Shown: positions 9,685 to 18,665, counted from the first letter of the stretch. The stretch: DNA of 64,000 bases from Parvibaculum sp036499025 (GCA_036499025.1 DASYEM010000013.1:4353-68352), one strand, 5' to 3'. The notes: generated by a model from the letters alone, not told the origin. Translations and numbers: made by a program.

Positions 9685-10974
9685 GTGAGCATCGTCGATA
9701 TCAGTTCAGACAAGAGAGGCGTCGCCGCCGCCATGGCGGCAATGGGCGCGCGCGCGCGCGCCGCAGCCGAAATCCTCGCTCTGATTCCGACGAAGCAAAA
9801 AGACGCGGGCCTCCTCTGCGCCGCCATGGTGATCCGCGCCAATATCGATGACATCCTCGCCGCCAATGCGAAGGACATCGAAGCCGCCCGCGCGAAGGGC
9901 GTGACCGGCGCTTTGCTCGACCGCCTGTTGCTCGATGAAAAGCGCATCGAAGCCATGGCGAAGGGCATTGAGGAGGTCGCCGCCTTGCCCGACCCCGTCG
10001 GCACGAAAATCGCCGAATGGGACCGTCCCAACGGCCTTCACATCGAGCGCGTCCGCACGCCTTTGGGCGTCATCGGCATCATCTATGAGAGCCGTCCCAA
10101 TGTGACGGCGGACGCCGCCGTTCTTTGCCTCAAATCCGGCAATGCGGCGATCCTGCGCGGCGGTTCGGAAAGCGCGCATTCGTCGCGCGCCATTCACGAA
10201 GCTCTCGTCGAAGGTTTTCTCGCCGCGAACTTGCCCGAGCATGCGATCCAGCTCGTCGCGACAACCGACCGCGCCGCCGTCGGCGAAATGCTGGCGGGCC
10301 TCAACGGCTCCATTGACGTTCTCGTGCCCCGTGGCGGCAAGAGCCTCGTCGCGCGCGTGCAAGCCGAAGCCCGCGTCCCCGTCTTCGCTCACCTGGAAGG
10401 CCTCTGCCACGTCTATGTCGACAAGGCCGCCGACCTCGACATGGCCCGCAGAATCGTCCTGAACGCCAAGCTTCGCCGCACCGGCGTTTGCGGCGCCGCC
10501 GAAACGCTCCTCGTCGATGAGGCCTGTGCCGCAACGCATCTGGCGCCTCTCGTCACGGATTTGCTCGATGCAGGCTGTGAAGTGCGCGGCGATGAAGCGA
10601 CCCGCAAGGTCGATCCCCGCGTCGTCGCGGCGACCGAAGCCGACTGGTCGACGGAATATCTCGATGCAATCATCGCGGTGCGCGTCGTCAAGGGCGTTGT
10701 CGAGGCCATGCGCCACATCTCGACCTATGGCTCGCATCACACAGACGCGATCATCACCGACAATGCCGCCACCGCTGAGCAATTCCTCAATGGCCTCGAC
10801 AGCGCGATCCTCGTCCATAATGCCTCGACGCAATTCGCAGATGGCGGGGAGTTCGGCTTTGGCGGTGAAATCGGCATCGCCACCGGCAAGTTTCATGCGC
10901 GCGGCCCTGTCGGCACAGAGCAATTGACGAGCTTCAAATATATCGTGCGGGGCTCCGGCCAGATCAGGCCGTGA
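9685..10974 (+). CDS. proA: Gamma-glutamyl phosphate reductase
   Basis: A 429-residue protein of the aldehyde dehydrogenase superfamily. It reduces gamma-glutamyl phosphate to glutamate-5-semialdehyde with NADPH in proline biosynthesis. Family landmarks include GVIGIIYESRPNVTADAA (about residue 130), the glycine-rich CLKSGNAAILRGGSE segment, and the catalytic Cys in LRRTGVCGAAETLL at about residue 269. The length is typical. The start is GTG with AGAGAAG upstream. nadD begins 4 nt after the stop, so the two are co-transcribed. proB is not in the window; in many Rhizobiales it lies just upstream, but here the autotransporter operon occupies that side. Confidence 0.96.
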   Translation: MSIVDISSDKRGVAAAMAAMGARARAAAEILALIPTKQKDAGLLCAAMVIRANIDDILAANAKDIEAARAKGVTGALLDRLLLDEKRIEAMAKGIEEVAALPDPVGTKIAEWDRPNGLHIERVRTPLGVIGIIYESRPNVTADAAVLCLKSGNAAILRGGSESAHSSRAIHEALVEGFLAANLPEHAIQLVATTDRAAVGEMLAGLNGSIDVLVPRGGKSLVARVQAEARVPVFAHLEGLCHVYVDKAADLDMARRIVLNAKLRRTGVCGAAETLLVDEACAATHLAPLVTDLLDAGCEVRGDEATRKVDPRVVAATEADWSTEYLDAIIAVRVVKGVVEAMRHISTYGSHHTDAIITDNAATAEQFLNGLDSAILVHNASTQFADGGEFGFGGEIGIATGKFHARGPVGTEQLTSFKYIVRGSGQIRP

Positions 10975-10978
10975 ACAT

Positions 10979-11581
10979 ATGAGCACGCGCGCCGAACTGC
11001 TGACGCCGGGACTGACCGTCGGTCTCCTGGGCGGCTCCTTCAATCCCGCGCATGAAGGCCATCTGCATGTGACGCGCATGTGCCTGAAGGCCCTTCGCCT
11101 CGATCGCGTATGGTGGCTCGTCTCGCCCCAGAATCCGTTGAAAAACGCGCAAGGCATGGCCTCCCTCTCCGCGCGCCTCGACGGCGCCCGCGCCCTTGTC
11201 GAAAAATCCGGCGACCCGCGCATCGCCGTCAGCGATGTCGAAACGCGGCTCGGCACGCGCTTCACCATCGACACGGTGCGCGCCTTGAAAGCCCGCCATC
11301 CGGCCGTCCGCTTCGTCTGGCTGATGGGTGCAGACAACATGTTGCAGCTCCCGCGCTGGGCGAATTGGCGCCAGCTCACACGCGAAATCCCGATTGCCAT
11401 CTATCCCCGGCCGGGCTTCACGCTGAAGGCGCGTCTGTCGCCCGCCGCGAAAACGCTAAAATCCGTGACGCTGGAGCCGAGCGATGCCGCGCTGCTCACG
11501 ACCTTCCGACCGCCCGCCCTCGTCTTCCTTCAGGGCCGCGAACATCCCGCATCGGCGACCGCCATTCGCGCCGCATCGTGA
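10979..11581 (+). CDS. nadD: Nicotinate-nucleotide adenylyltransferase
   Basis: A 200-residue nucleotidyltransferase. It transfers AMP from ATP to nicotinate mononucleotide in NAD biosynthesis. GLLGGSFNPAHEGHLHVT at residues ~15-32 contains the H-x-G-H nucleotidyltransferase motif. VWLMGADNMLQLPRWANWRQ further on is the substrate-binding segment typical of NadD, and the C-terminus has ASATAIRA, a degenerate form of the I-S-[ST]-T-x-[IL]-R motif. It follows proA by 4 nt and precedes rsfS in the same reading frame, separated from it by a TGA at 11579-11581. Confidence 0.95.
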   Translation: MSTRAELLTPGLTVGLLGGSFNPAHEGHLHVTRMCLKALRLDRVWWLVSPQNPLKNAQGMASLSARLDGARALVEKSGDPRIAVSDVETRLGTRFTIDTVRALKARHPAVRFVWLMGADNMLQLPRWANWRQLTREIPIAIYPRPGFTLKARLSPAAKTLKSVTLEPSDAALLTTFRPPALVFLQGREHPASATAIRAAS

Positions 11582-11676
11582 AACCTTGAAATCCGGTGCA
11601 TTGATGTTGCGCCTTCCGACCTCTATTCTGGAGATAGCCGGGACGCGGTTGCGGCGTGCCCGGTTTGTTGCGAACC

Positions 11677-11692
11677 AAGGAGCGCGTTCCTG
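11677..11692 (+). promoter_or_regulatory. Shine-Dalgarno that fixes a CTG start for rsfS
   Basis: AAGGAG at 11677-11682 is the only strong ribosome binding site between nadD and the conserved RsfS domain. Seven nucleotides after it lies CTG (11690-11692), in frame with RsfS. There is no ATG, GTG or TTG in that frame between the nadD stop and the ATG at 12056, and no good Shine-Dalgarno in front of 12056. Confidence 0.6.
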
Positions 11693-12451
11693 AGCCCGGA
11701 CCCCAAAGGCCGCAAGGCCAAGCCTGCACCCAAATCTTCCTCCAGGACAAAGCCCGCGAAGGCTCAACCTTCAAAGACCAAGTCCGCGACGACTGCGGCA
11801 AAAAAACCGGCCAAGGCCCCCGCCGCGACAAAACCCAAAGCAAAGCCGGTCAAGGCCGCAGCGAAAGCAGCGCCGAAAGCCAAAGCCGCGCCGAAGGCGG
11901 CCGCAAAACCCAAATCATCCGCTCCCAAGGCGAAGACTACTTCCAAAGCCAAGGCGGCGGCGAAAACGCCCGCGCCCAAAGCCAAAGCCGCAGCAAAGCC
12001 GAAAGCTAAGCCTGCGCTCAAGGCGAAGGCAAAACCCGCCGGGGCCCCGAGCGCCATGTCGCCGCGCGAGAAAGCCTCGGCCGCGAAAGAAGTCGCCGAT
12101 CGCAAGAAGGCCAAGCTCATGCTGGCGCTGGTGATGAAAAGCCTCGACGACGATAAGGCCGAAGACATCATCTCAATCGACCTCGCGGGCAAGACGCCCA
12201 TCGCCGATTACATGGTGGTGGCGAGTGGCCGCTCGGCCCGTCACGTCGGCGCCGTCGCCGATCATCTGACGCGCCGCCTGAAGGAAGAGGGCTACGGCCT
12301 CGCGCAAGTCGAAGGCATGCAGCAAGGAGACTGGGTGCTGATCGATGCGGGCGACATCGTTATCCATGTTTTCCGTCCCGAAGTGCGTCAATTCTACAGG
12401 CTGGAAAAAATGTGGGAAGCCGACATCCCGGCCGACCAGCTGGCCGTCTGA
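11690..12451 (+). CDS. rsfS: Ribosomal silencing factor RsfS with Lys/Ala/Pro-rich tail
   Basis: The C-terminal 131 residues (from the ATG at 12056) are a standard RsfS/Iojap domain. It binds ribosomal protein L14 and keeps subunits apart. Visible motifs are DIISIDLAGKTPIADYMVVA, the following ASGRSARHVGAVADHL, and GDWVLIDAGDIVIHVFRPEVR. The frame is open upstream for a further 122 codons that encode a low-complexity tail of repeated K-A, K-P and A-A-K units, like the tails of histone H1-like or AlgP proteins. A well-placed AAGGAG points to initiation at CTG, giving 253 residues. If that is wrong, the gene starts at 12056. The tail is an inference from frame, ribosome binding site and coherent codon use. 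rlmH follows after 32 nt. Confidence 0.8.
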   Translation: MSPDPKGRKAKPAPKSSSRTKPAKAQPSKTKSATTAAKKPAKAPAATKPKAKPVKAAAKAAPKAKAAPKAAAKPKSSAPKAKTTSKAKAAAKTPAPKAKAAAKPKAKPALKAKAKPAGAPSAMSPREKASAAKEVADRKKAKLMLALVMKSLDDDKAEDIISIDLAGKTPIADYMVVASGRSARHVGAVADHLTRRLKEEGYGLAQVEGMQQGDWVLIDAGDIVIHVFRPEVRQFYRLEKMWEADIPADQLAV

Positions 12452-12483
12452 CGCATCGCCGCTAAGCCCGCCTGAGGGAATTC

Positions 12484-12966
12484 ATGCGCATCGAAATCTG
12501 CGCCGTCGGGCGGCTTCGCGCTGGGCCTGAAAAAACGCTTCTCGATGAATATCTCGCCCGCGCCAATGCCGCCGGGCGCGGGCTCGGCTTGACCTCTCTG
12601 TCGCTGATCGAGGTCGAGGAAAAACGCCGTCTCGAAGGCGAAGCTCTGAAAACCGCCGAAGCCGCCTTGCTGAAAAACGCCATGCCGCGCGGCGCTCTTC
12701 TTGTCGCGCTCGACGAACGCGGGCGCACCGAGAACAGCGCGACATTTGCGTCCCGTATCGGGCGCTGGCGCGACAGCGGCGTTTCAGATCTCGCTTTCGT
12801 CATCGGCGGCGCGGACGGTCTTGCCGCCTCGCTGCGCGAGGAAGCGGGTCATCTCGTCGCCTTCGGTCCCATGACCTGGCCGCATATGCTGGCGCGCGTG
12901 ATGCTGGCAGAGCAGCTTTACCGCGCCGTTAGCATTCTCGCAGGCCATCCCTATCACCGCGCCTGA
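12484..12966 (+). CDS. rlmH: 23S rRNA pseudouridine-1915 N3-methyltransferase
   Basis: A 160-residue SPOUT methyltransferase, the usual length. It methylates pseudouridine 1915 in helix 69 of 23S rRNA at the subunit interface, which suits its place directly after rsfS. The knotted C-terminal half shows FVIGGADGLAASLREEAG and the end MLAEQLYRAVSILAGHPYHR, both diagnostic of RlmH. The N-terminus MRIEICAVGRLRAGPE matches family starts. It is co-directional with rsfS (32 nt gap). Confidence 0.96.
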   Translation: MRIEICAVGRLRAGPEKTLLDEYLARANAAGRGLGLTSLSLIEVEEKRRLEGEALKTAEAALLKNAMPRGALLVALDERGRTENSATFASRIGRWRDSGVSDLAFVIGGADGLAASLREEAGHLVAFGPMTWPHMLARVMLAEQLYRAVSILAGHPYHRA

Positions 12967-13120
12967 TGTGAACAACCGTTCGTAAAGCGTGTCCCGCACG
13001 CCGCGCTGCGCCGGGAATATCGCTCCGTGAGCGTCGTCCTCATGGACAGGATTCACGCCATCGATTAGTTTCATCTCCGGTGCGTGCATGGCACGCGGTG
13101 CCTGGGCTGTCTCAAAAATT

Positions 13121-14710
13121 ATGACCGGTAAGATCGGCGTTCGACCTCTTGTCCTCGTGCTTCTGGACGGTTGGGGCATAAGCGCGGAACGCGAAGCAAA
13201 CGCACTCGCACAAGCTCGCACGCCGGTCTATGACCGTATCGCGGGCTCCTATGCGCATACGGTTTTAACCGCCTCGGGCGAAGCCGTCGGCCTCGCAGCC
13301 GGCAAGCCCGGCAACGTCCAGGCCGGCTACATGACGCTCGGCGCGGGCCGTCCCGTCGAACAGGATATCCTGCGCGTCAACCGCGCCGTTCAAGATGACG
13401 GCGCGCATGGTCTCGCCTCCAATCCCGTTCTGCAGAAACTCATTCAACGCGTGCGGCCTCTGGGCGGCGCGGTGCATCTGATCGGCATGGTGTCGCCGGG
13501 CGGCGTCGCCGGAAACCAGCATCATCTGGCCGTGCTCGCCGCGATGTTGAGCCACGAAGGCTTGCAGGTCTGGATTCACGGCGTCATGGACGGCATCGAT
13601 GCGCGCCCGCAAGGTGGCATCGCCTGCCTCGCCGAATTGATGGACGACATTGCCGGCGCCGAACATGCAGGCATCGGCAGCCTGATGGGCCGCGCCTACG
13701 CCTTCGACGAAACCGGCGATCCGTCTCTCGTCAAGGCCGCATGGAAAGCGCTGGCCGAAGCCGATGCTCCGCGTGCGGAATACCCTGCCGCCCATCTTGA
13801 CAAATGTTACGCCAAGGGCGTTAACGACGACCGCATCCCGCCGGTCCTCAGCCAGAATTATCGCGGCATCCGTCGCGACGATGCAATCTTTCTCGTCAAT
13901 CTGCGCCCCGATATCGGCGTGACGCTGATGCAGGAATTGATGGAATCGGAAATGGGTTCGATGCTGTCGAGCACCGTTTCGCTGACCGAACTCGAAGGCG
14001 ACGGCCTCGACTGGGTCGAGCCGCTTTTCGCCCGCCAGCCCGTGCCGCTTACCTTAAGCGAGACGCTGTCGCGCGCCGGCCGCACCCAGCTTCTGCTGAC
14101 CGAAACCGTGGTCGAGAAAAACCTCTCGCTCTTCCTGCGCGGCGGCGTCAACCGCATCTATGAAGGCGAAACCCTGGCGCTGGCCGAAACCCCGCCGCTC
14201 GCGAAAATGGAAAAACGTCCCGAACTCGCCGCCGCCGATCTCACCATCGAAGCCCTGAACGCGATCAAGAACGCCGACCGCGACCTCCTCGTCGTCAACT
14301 TCGCCAACGTCGCGCTTCTCGGCCGCACCGGCAATATGCGCGCCACCATCGAGGCCGCCGAAGCCATCGACAAATATCTCGGCAAAATCGCCGCTCAAGT
14401 CGAAAAGCGCGGCGGCATGCTCGCCATCACCAGCGCCTTCGGCAGGGGCGAGATGATGAACGATCCCGACAGCGGCGAAAGCTGGCGCGGGCCGACGCGC
14501 TCCAATATGCCTTTCACCTTGATGGGACCTGGCCTTAACATGGGCGGGACGGCGCTGCGTTTCGGCACGCTGGCCGATGTCGCGCCGACCATCCTCGATC
14601 TGATGGGCGTGCCCGTTCCCGAAGCGATGACCGGCCACACGCTGATCGTCGATCCCGAGCGGTCCATGCCCGAGCCGCATCCCGAACGGACGACCAGTGT
14701 TCCGGCCTAA
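13121..14710 (+). CDS. GpmI-fold protein lacking catalytic residues (pseudoenzyme)
   Basis: The 529 residues align over the whole length with cofactor-independent phosphoglycerate mutase (LVLLDGWGIS; TASGEAVGL; LGAGRPVEQDILRVN; DVAPTILDLMGVPVPEAMTG). The active site is largely gone. The Ser nucleophile motif GNSEVGH is GNVQAGY. GGVHSH is GGVAGN, LDGRD is MDGID, and FRxDR is LRPDI. The ETEKY lysine is replaced, the metal motif PDMVGHTG reads ANVALLGRTG, ADHGN reads SAFGRG, and the final metal His is lost. The first metal Asp remains. The frame is intact and the gene overlaps envC by 14 nt, so it looks maintained. The start is MTGKIGVRPLVL; an ATG 33 nt upstream is less likely. Automated annotation as gpmI would be misleading. 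Confidence 0.85.
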   Translation: MTGKIGVRPLVLVLLDGWGISAEREANALAQARTPVYDRIAGSYAHTVLTASGEAVGLAAGKPGNVQAGYMTLGAGRPVEQDILRVNRAVQDDGAHGLASNPVLQKLIQRVRPLGGAVHLIGMVSPGGVAGNQHHLAVLAAMLSHEGLQVWIHGVMDGIDARPQGGIACLAELMDDIAGAEHAGIGSLMGRAYAFDETGDPSLVKAAWKALAEADAPRAEYPAAHLDKCYAKGVNDDRIPPVLSQNYRGIRRDDAIFLVNLRPDIGVTLMQELMESEMGSMLSSTVSLTELEGDGLDWVEPLFARQPVPLTLSETLSRAGRTQLLLTETVVEKNLSLFLRGGVNRIYEGETLALAETPPLAKMEKRPELAAADLTIEALNAIKNADRDLLVVNFANVALLGRTGNMRATIEAAEAIDKYLGKIAAQVEKRGGMLAITSAFGRGEMMNDPDSGESWRGPTRSNMPFTLMGPGLNMGGTALRFGTLADVAPTILDLMGVPVPEAMTGHTLIVDPERSMPEPHPERTTSVPA

Positions 14711-16010
14711 ACCATTCGCCATCGCCATCTCGCTTGCCGCGCTCGCCATCTGTTCTCTGGCGCAGGCCGAAACCGCCGATCCCTCGAAACTCGAAAGCTT
14801 GAAACAGGAACTCGGCACCAGCGTCGAGCGCAAGAAGGCGCTGGAGGCGCAATCCGAAGCCGCAGGCAAGGACGCTGAACTCGTCCGCAGCAAGCTGATC
14901 GTGACGGCGGCAAGCGTGCAGGCCCGCGAAGCCGAGGTTTCGGCCTCCGAAACCCGCCTCGACGAATTGAAAACCGCCGAAACCGATCTCTTGGCCCAGC
15001 TCGAAAAGCGCCGGGCGAAAATCGCCGAGCTTCTGGTCGCCCTGACCCGCCTCGACCGCAATCCGCCCCCGGCTCTGGCCGTCAAACCCGACGATGCGCT
15101 CGGAGCGATCCGTGGCGCGATCCTTCTGGGCGACGCCGTGCCTGCGCTGCGCGCCGAAGCCGCCGATCTGAAAGACCGCCTCGAACAGCTTTCGCGCCTG
15201 CGCGAAAGCATTTTGGCCGAACGCACGACCTTGGCTCAAGCCACCGCCTCACTGGAACGTGATCGCTCAAGCCTCGAAAAACTGCTGGCCAACAAGCTCG
15301 CCCGCCAGCGGCGCCTCGCCGCCGCCGCCGAAACCGAGGAAGCCCGCGCCACCCGCCTCTCGCGCGAAGCGACCGACCTCACAGACCTCATCGGCCGCCT
15401 CGAAAGCGAAGCCGCCGCCCGCCTGCCCCAGAGCCGCCCGGCGCCGGCGCGTCCCGAGCCTGTCCGGCAGCAGGCCGGGAAGACTGACTCATCGCCCAAA
15501 ACCACCGAAATGGCCCTGCTGACGCCGCCCGAGAGCATGCCGGCCCTGCCTTCGTCACGCCTTTTTTCGCAGGCAAAAGGGCTAATTCGTTTACCCGCGA
15601 CCGGCATTCTGGTGCGCGGCTTCGGCCAGCCCAACGGGGCTGGCGGATTGACGGAAGGCATGACCATCGCAACACGCCCCGGCGCCCAGGTGATCGCGCC
15701 TTTCGACGGTAAAATCGTCTTTGCAGGCCCGTTCCGCCGCTATGGGCAACTCTTGATCATCTCAGTCGGCGAAGGCTACCATGTGCTTCTGGCGGGCATG
15801 ACAAGGATTAACGGATCGGTGGGTCAAAGCATTCTTGCCGGAGAACCCGTCGGCACCATGGATCAACCTTCCCCCGACGAAAACGCGCCGACCGACCGGA
15901 AGAGCGCGACAGGCGCAAGGCCCTCCCTTTATATTGAATTCCGAAAAGACAGCGACCCGATCGACCCTCGACCGTGGCTGATGATGAGTGACAAGAAGGC
16001 TCGTGGATAA
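14697..16010 (+). CDS. envC: Murein hydrolase activator EnvC
   Basis: A 437-residue periplasmic protein. It has a signal peptide (AIAISLAALAICSLAQAE), a long coiled coil at about residues 30-245 with heptad-like E/K/A/L content, a Pro-rich linker, and a C-terminal LytM (M23) domain from about residue 300. The LytM domain lacks the metal ligands: the H-x(3)-D site reads LTEGMTI. This is expected for EnvC-type activators, which stimulate amidases rather than cutting peptidoglycan themselves. The start is GTG 14 nt before the stop of the GpmI-like gene, and the stop codon is directly followed by the ctpA ATG, so the three genes are tightly coupled. Confidence 0.9.
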   Translation: MFRPKPFAIAISLAALAICSLAQAETADPSKLESLKQELGTSVERKKALEAQSEAAGKDAELVRSKLIVTAASVQAREAEVSASETRLDELKTAETDLLAQLEKRRAKIAELLVALTRLDRNPPPALAVKPDDALGAIRGAILLGDAVPALRAEAADLKDRLEQLSRLRESILAERTTLAQATASLERDRSSLEKLLANKLARQRRLAAAAETEEARATRLSREATDLTDLIGRLESEAAARLPQSRPAPARPEPVRQQAGKTDSSPKTTEMALLTPPESMPALPSSRLFSQAKGLIRLPATGILVRGFGQPNGAGGLTEGMTIATRPGAQVIAPFDGKIVFAGPFRRYGQLLIISVGEGYHVLLAGMTRINGSVGQSILAGEPVGTMDQPSPDENAPTDRKSATGARPSLYIEFRKDSDPIDPRPWLMMSDKKARG

Positions 16011-17336
16011 ATGAACAAGTCAGTGCTTGCCGGCTTTGCAGTCGGAACCGTGGTTTCGGCGCTTGCGGTCTTTGCGTTTCAGCCCGGCGGCTTCGAGGGG
16101 TCGGCCCATGCCGCAGACAGCGACACCTATAAGCAGCTCAACCTTTTCGGCGACGTCTTCGAGCGCGTCCGCGCCGATTATGTCGAACCGACGGATGACA
16201 GCAAGCTGGTCGAGAATGCCATCAACGGCATGCTGACCTCGCTCGATCCGCATTCGAGCTACATGAACCCGAAGAATTTCCGCGACATGCAGGTACAGAC
16301 GCGCGGCGAGTTCGGCGGCCTCGGCATCGAGGTCACGATGGAAAACGGCGTCGTCAAGGTCGTCACCCCCATCGACGACACGCCAGCAAGCCGCGCCGGC
16401 ATGCGTCCCAGCGACTACATCACCCATATCGACGCCAAGCCGATCCTCGGCCTGACGCTCAGCGATGCCGTCGACAAGATGCGTGGGCCGGTCAACACCT
16501 CGGTCACGTTGACCGTCGTCCGCAAGGGCGTCGATGAACCCTTCGACGTCAAACTCACGCGCGACATCATCACCATCAAGTCGGTGAAATATCACCGCGA
16601 AGGCGACATCGGCTATATCCGCATCACCTCCTTCAATGAGCAGACGGGCCAGCTTCTCGACGAAGCAATCCACACACTGCAAAAACAGGTCGGCGCGGGC
16701 AAACTCAAGGGCTACATTCTCGATCTGCGTAACAATCCCGGCGGCCTGCTCGATCAGGCGATCGCGGTCAGCGGCGACTTCATCGACGAAGGCGAAATCG
16801 TCTCGACGCGTGGCCGTCATCCTGAGGATACGCAGCGCTACAACGCCCGTGGCGGCGACATCACCAGCGGCAAGCCGGTGATCGTTATGGTCAATGGCGG
16901 CTCGGCCTCGGCGTCGGAAATCGTTGCCGGCGCGCTGCAAGATCATCGCCGCGCGACGATTCTCGGCACGCGCTCCTTCGGCAAGGGTTCGGTTCAGACG
17001 ATCATCCCGCTCGGTTCCGACGGCGCGCTGCGCTTGACCACGGCGCGCTATTACACGCCGTCAGGCCATTCGATCCAGGCCAAGGGCATCGAGCCCGACA
17101 TCCAGGTCGAGCAGAACCCAGATCCGAAAACCAAAAAGCGTCTTCTCATCACCGGCGAAGCCGAACTGCCGGGCCACCTGGCTGCCGAACAGGGCGCCAA
17201 GGAAATCGCGGGCTCCGACAGCTTCGTCCCCACGGACAAGAAGGATGACAAGCAGCTTCTCTACGCGATCGACCTGTTGAACGGCGTTCGCAAGGATGCG
17301 GCGTTCAAGAGCGCGGCCGCGACAAGCGCCAACTGA
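16011..17336 (+). CDS. ctpA: Carboxy-terminal processing protease, S41A
   Basis: A 441-residue periplasmic serine protease that trims C-termini of envelope proteins. It has an N-terminal signal or anchor (SVLAGFAVGTVVSALAVFAF), a PDZ domain at about residues 95-180 (GLGIEVTMENGVVKVVTPID, then DDTPASRAGM), and the S41 domain. In the latter, VNGGSASASEIVAGALQD holds the catalytic Ser and GTRSFGKGSVQ the catalytic Lys. Length and order are typical. It follows envC with no gap, a pairing conserved in alphaproteobacteria that fits a shared role in septal peptidoglycan turnover. Confidence 0.95.
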   Translation: MNKSVLAGFAVGTVVSALAVFAFQPGGFEGSAHAADSDTYKQLNLFGDVFERVRADYVEPTDDSKLVENAINGMLTSLDPHSSYMNPKNFRDMQVQTRGEFGGLGIEVTMENGVVKVVTPIDDTPASRAGMRPSDYITHIDAKPILGLTLSDAVDKMRGPVNTSVTLTVVRKGVDEPFDVKLTRDIITIKSVKYHREGDIGYIRITSFNEQTGQLLDEAIHTLQKQVGAGKLKGYILDLRNNPGGLLDQAIAVSGDFIDEGEIVSTRGRHPEDTQRYNARGGDITSGKPVIVMVNGGSASASEIVAGALQDHRRATILGTRSFGKGSVQTIIPLGSDGALRLTTARYYTPSGHSIQAKGIEPDIQVEQNPDPKTKKRLLITGEAELPGHLAAEQGAKEIAGSDSFVPTDKKDDKQLLYAIDLLNGVRKDAAFKSAAATSAN

Positions 17337-17362
17337 GACCCGCATGCGCCACGTGACCGCGA

Positions 17363-18652
17363 ATGGGGGCCGCTCGAGATGACGGGGCTATGCCGGGTAA
17401 GGCACTGAACGAGATGGGTCAGAGGAAGCGGCGGCCGAGCGTCCTGGCGCTCGCCGCGCTTCTGATCGCCTGTCTTTATGGCGGCGTCGTCGCCTGGCTT
17501 TTCCTCGCCGACAGCCACACCGCCGGCGTTCCCGTCGTCTCGCTTTCGTTGCCGCCGGAGGCTGCGGCGCCCGCGCCCGAGAGGGCCGCCGCCGACAAGC
17601 TCCTGCGCAGCGGCAATGAAAATGAACATGTCGCCGCGACGCCGCCCGCGCCCGCGCCCGCGAAAATTCCCGCAGAGGAAGACGCCGGCGCAACCGACAA
17701 GCTCAGCCCCGACGAGCAGGCGCTTCTCGACGCCGCCCGCAATGTCGGCGTCCATGACAATAGCGATGATGCAAGCAGCGGCGGCGATGTGAAGATCGTC
17801 GGCGCCGAAACCGTTTCGGGCGGCGACGATATCGTGCCCGCCCTCGCCGTCGCGCTAAAGCCGGTGCCCGATCCTGCTCTCGTCGCCCAAGGCCGTCAGG
17901 GCCCGCTGCCCATCATCGCCAAGGATGGCCGCAAGCCCTGGAAGGTTTATGCGCGCCCGCTGCCCAAGGGCCTCGCTGCCGGTCCGCGCGTCGCGCTTAT
18001 CGTCTCCGGCCTTGGCATCAGCGACAGCGCCACGGCCCATGCCATCGAAACCCTGCCACCGGAAGTGACGCTGTCCTTCGCGCCTTACGGCTCCGGTCTT
18101 CAGGGCTGGATCGCCAAGGCGCGCGACGCGGGCCATGAAGTTCTCCTCGAATTGCCGATGGAGCCCTTTGGCTATCCGCAGAACGATCCTGGCCCCTACA
18201 CGTTGCTGACGAGCTTGCAGCCCGCCGAAAACATCTCGCGCCTCGAATGGCTGCTGAGCCGTTTCGCTGGCTATGTAGGCGTGATGAATTATCAGGGCGC
18301 CCGCTTTACGAGTTCGACCGCGTCGCTTTCGCCGGTCCTCACCGCCCTGAAGACGCGCGGATTGATGTATGTCGATAATGGCGCTTCGCAGCGCAGCCTT
18401 GCGCCGAAACTCGGCACAGATCTTGGCCTGCCCGTCGCACTCGGGAGCCGCACCATCGACCCGGTGCAGAACCCCGACATCATCGACCAGTCATTGACCG
18501 CGCTTGAAGCCTCGGCGAAACAATCGGGCTCGGCGCTCGGCGTTGCCTCCGGTTTCCCCGTGACCGTCGATGAAGTGTCACGCTGGGCGGCCACACTGAA
18601 AAGCAAAGGCATTGCACTGGTGCCCGCTTCCGCGACCGCGGCAGCGAACTGA
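17363..18652 (+). CDS. Divergent polysaccharide deacetylase (DUF610)
   Basis: Up to 429 residues. One TM helix lies near the N-terminus (SVLALAALLIACLYGGVVAWLF), followed by a low-complexity Ala/Pro/Asp region to about residue 190 and then a divergent polysaccharide deacetylase domain. The domain shows RVALIVSGLGISDSATAHAI, LSFAPYGSGLQGWIAKARDA, VLLELPMEPFGYP and YVGVMNYQGARFTS. The family sits on an NodB-like barrel but its reaction is unproven. Three in-frame ATGs (17363, 17390, 17414) are possible starts and none has a strong ribosome binding site. Its place after ctpA and before rppH is conserved in Rhizobiales. Confidence 0.88.
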   Translation: MGAARDDGAMPGKALNEMGQRKRRPSVLALAALLIACLYGGVVAWLFLADSHTAGVPVVSLSLPPEAAAPAPERAAADKLLRSGNENEHVAATPPAPAPAKIPAEEDAGATDKLSPDEQALLDAARNVGVHDNSDDASSGGDVKIVGAETVSGGDDIVPALAVALKPVPDPALVAQGRQGPLPIIAKDGRKPWKVYARPLPKGLAAGPRVALIVSGLGISDSATAHAIETLPPEVTLSFAPYGSGLQGWIAKARDAGHEVLLELPMEPFGYPQNDPGPYTLLTSLQPAENISRLEWLLSRFAGYVGVMNYQGARFTSSTASLSPVLTALKTRGLMYVDNGASQRSLAPKLGTDLGLPVALGSRTIDPVQNPDIIDQSLTALEASAKQSGSALGVASGFPVTVDEVSRWAATLKSKGIALVPASATAAAN

Positions 18653-18665
18653 ACGGATATATCCG

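Noticed and set aside
9706..11400. A 564-codon open frame on the minus strand opposite proA/nadD.
   Set aside because: Antisense shadow; proA and nadD are unambiguous.
11656..12009. A 117-codon plus-strand frame overlapping the rsfS tail.
   Set aside because: It is one frame off the Lys/Ala tail, has no ribosome binding site at its start, and gives a Gln/Arg/Ser-rich product expected from shifting AAG-GCC codons.
10979..12451. A possible NadD-RsfS fusion, because both are in the same frame with an open stretch between them.
   Set aside because: A TGA at 11579-11581 ends nadD in that frame, and a Shine-Dalgarno precedes the rsfS start.
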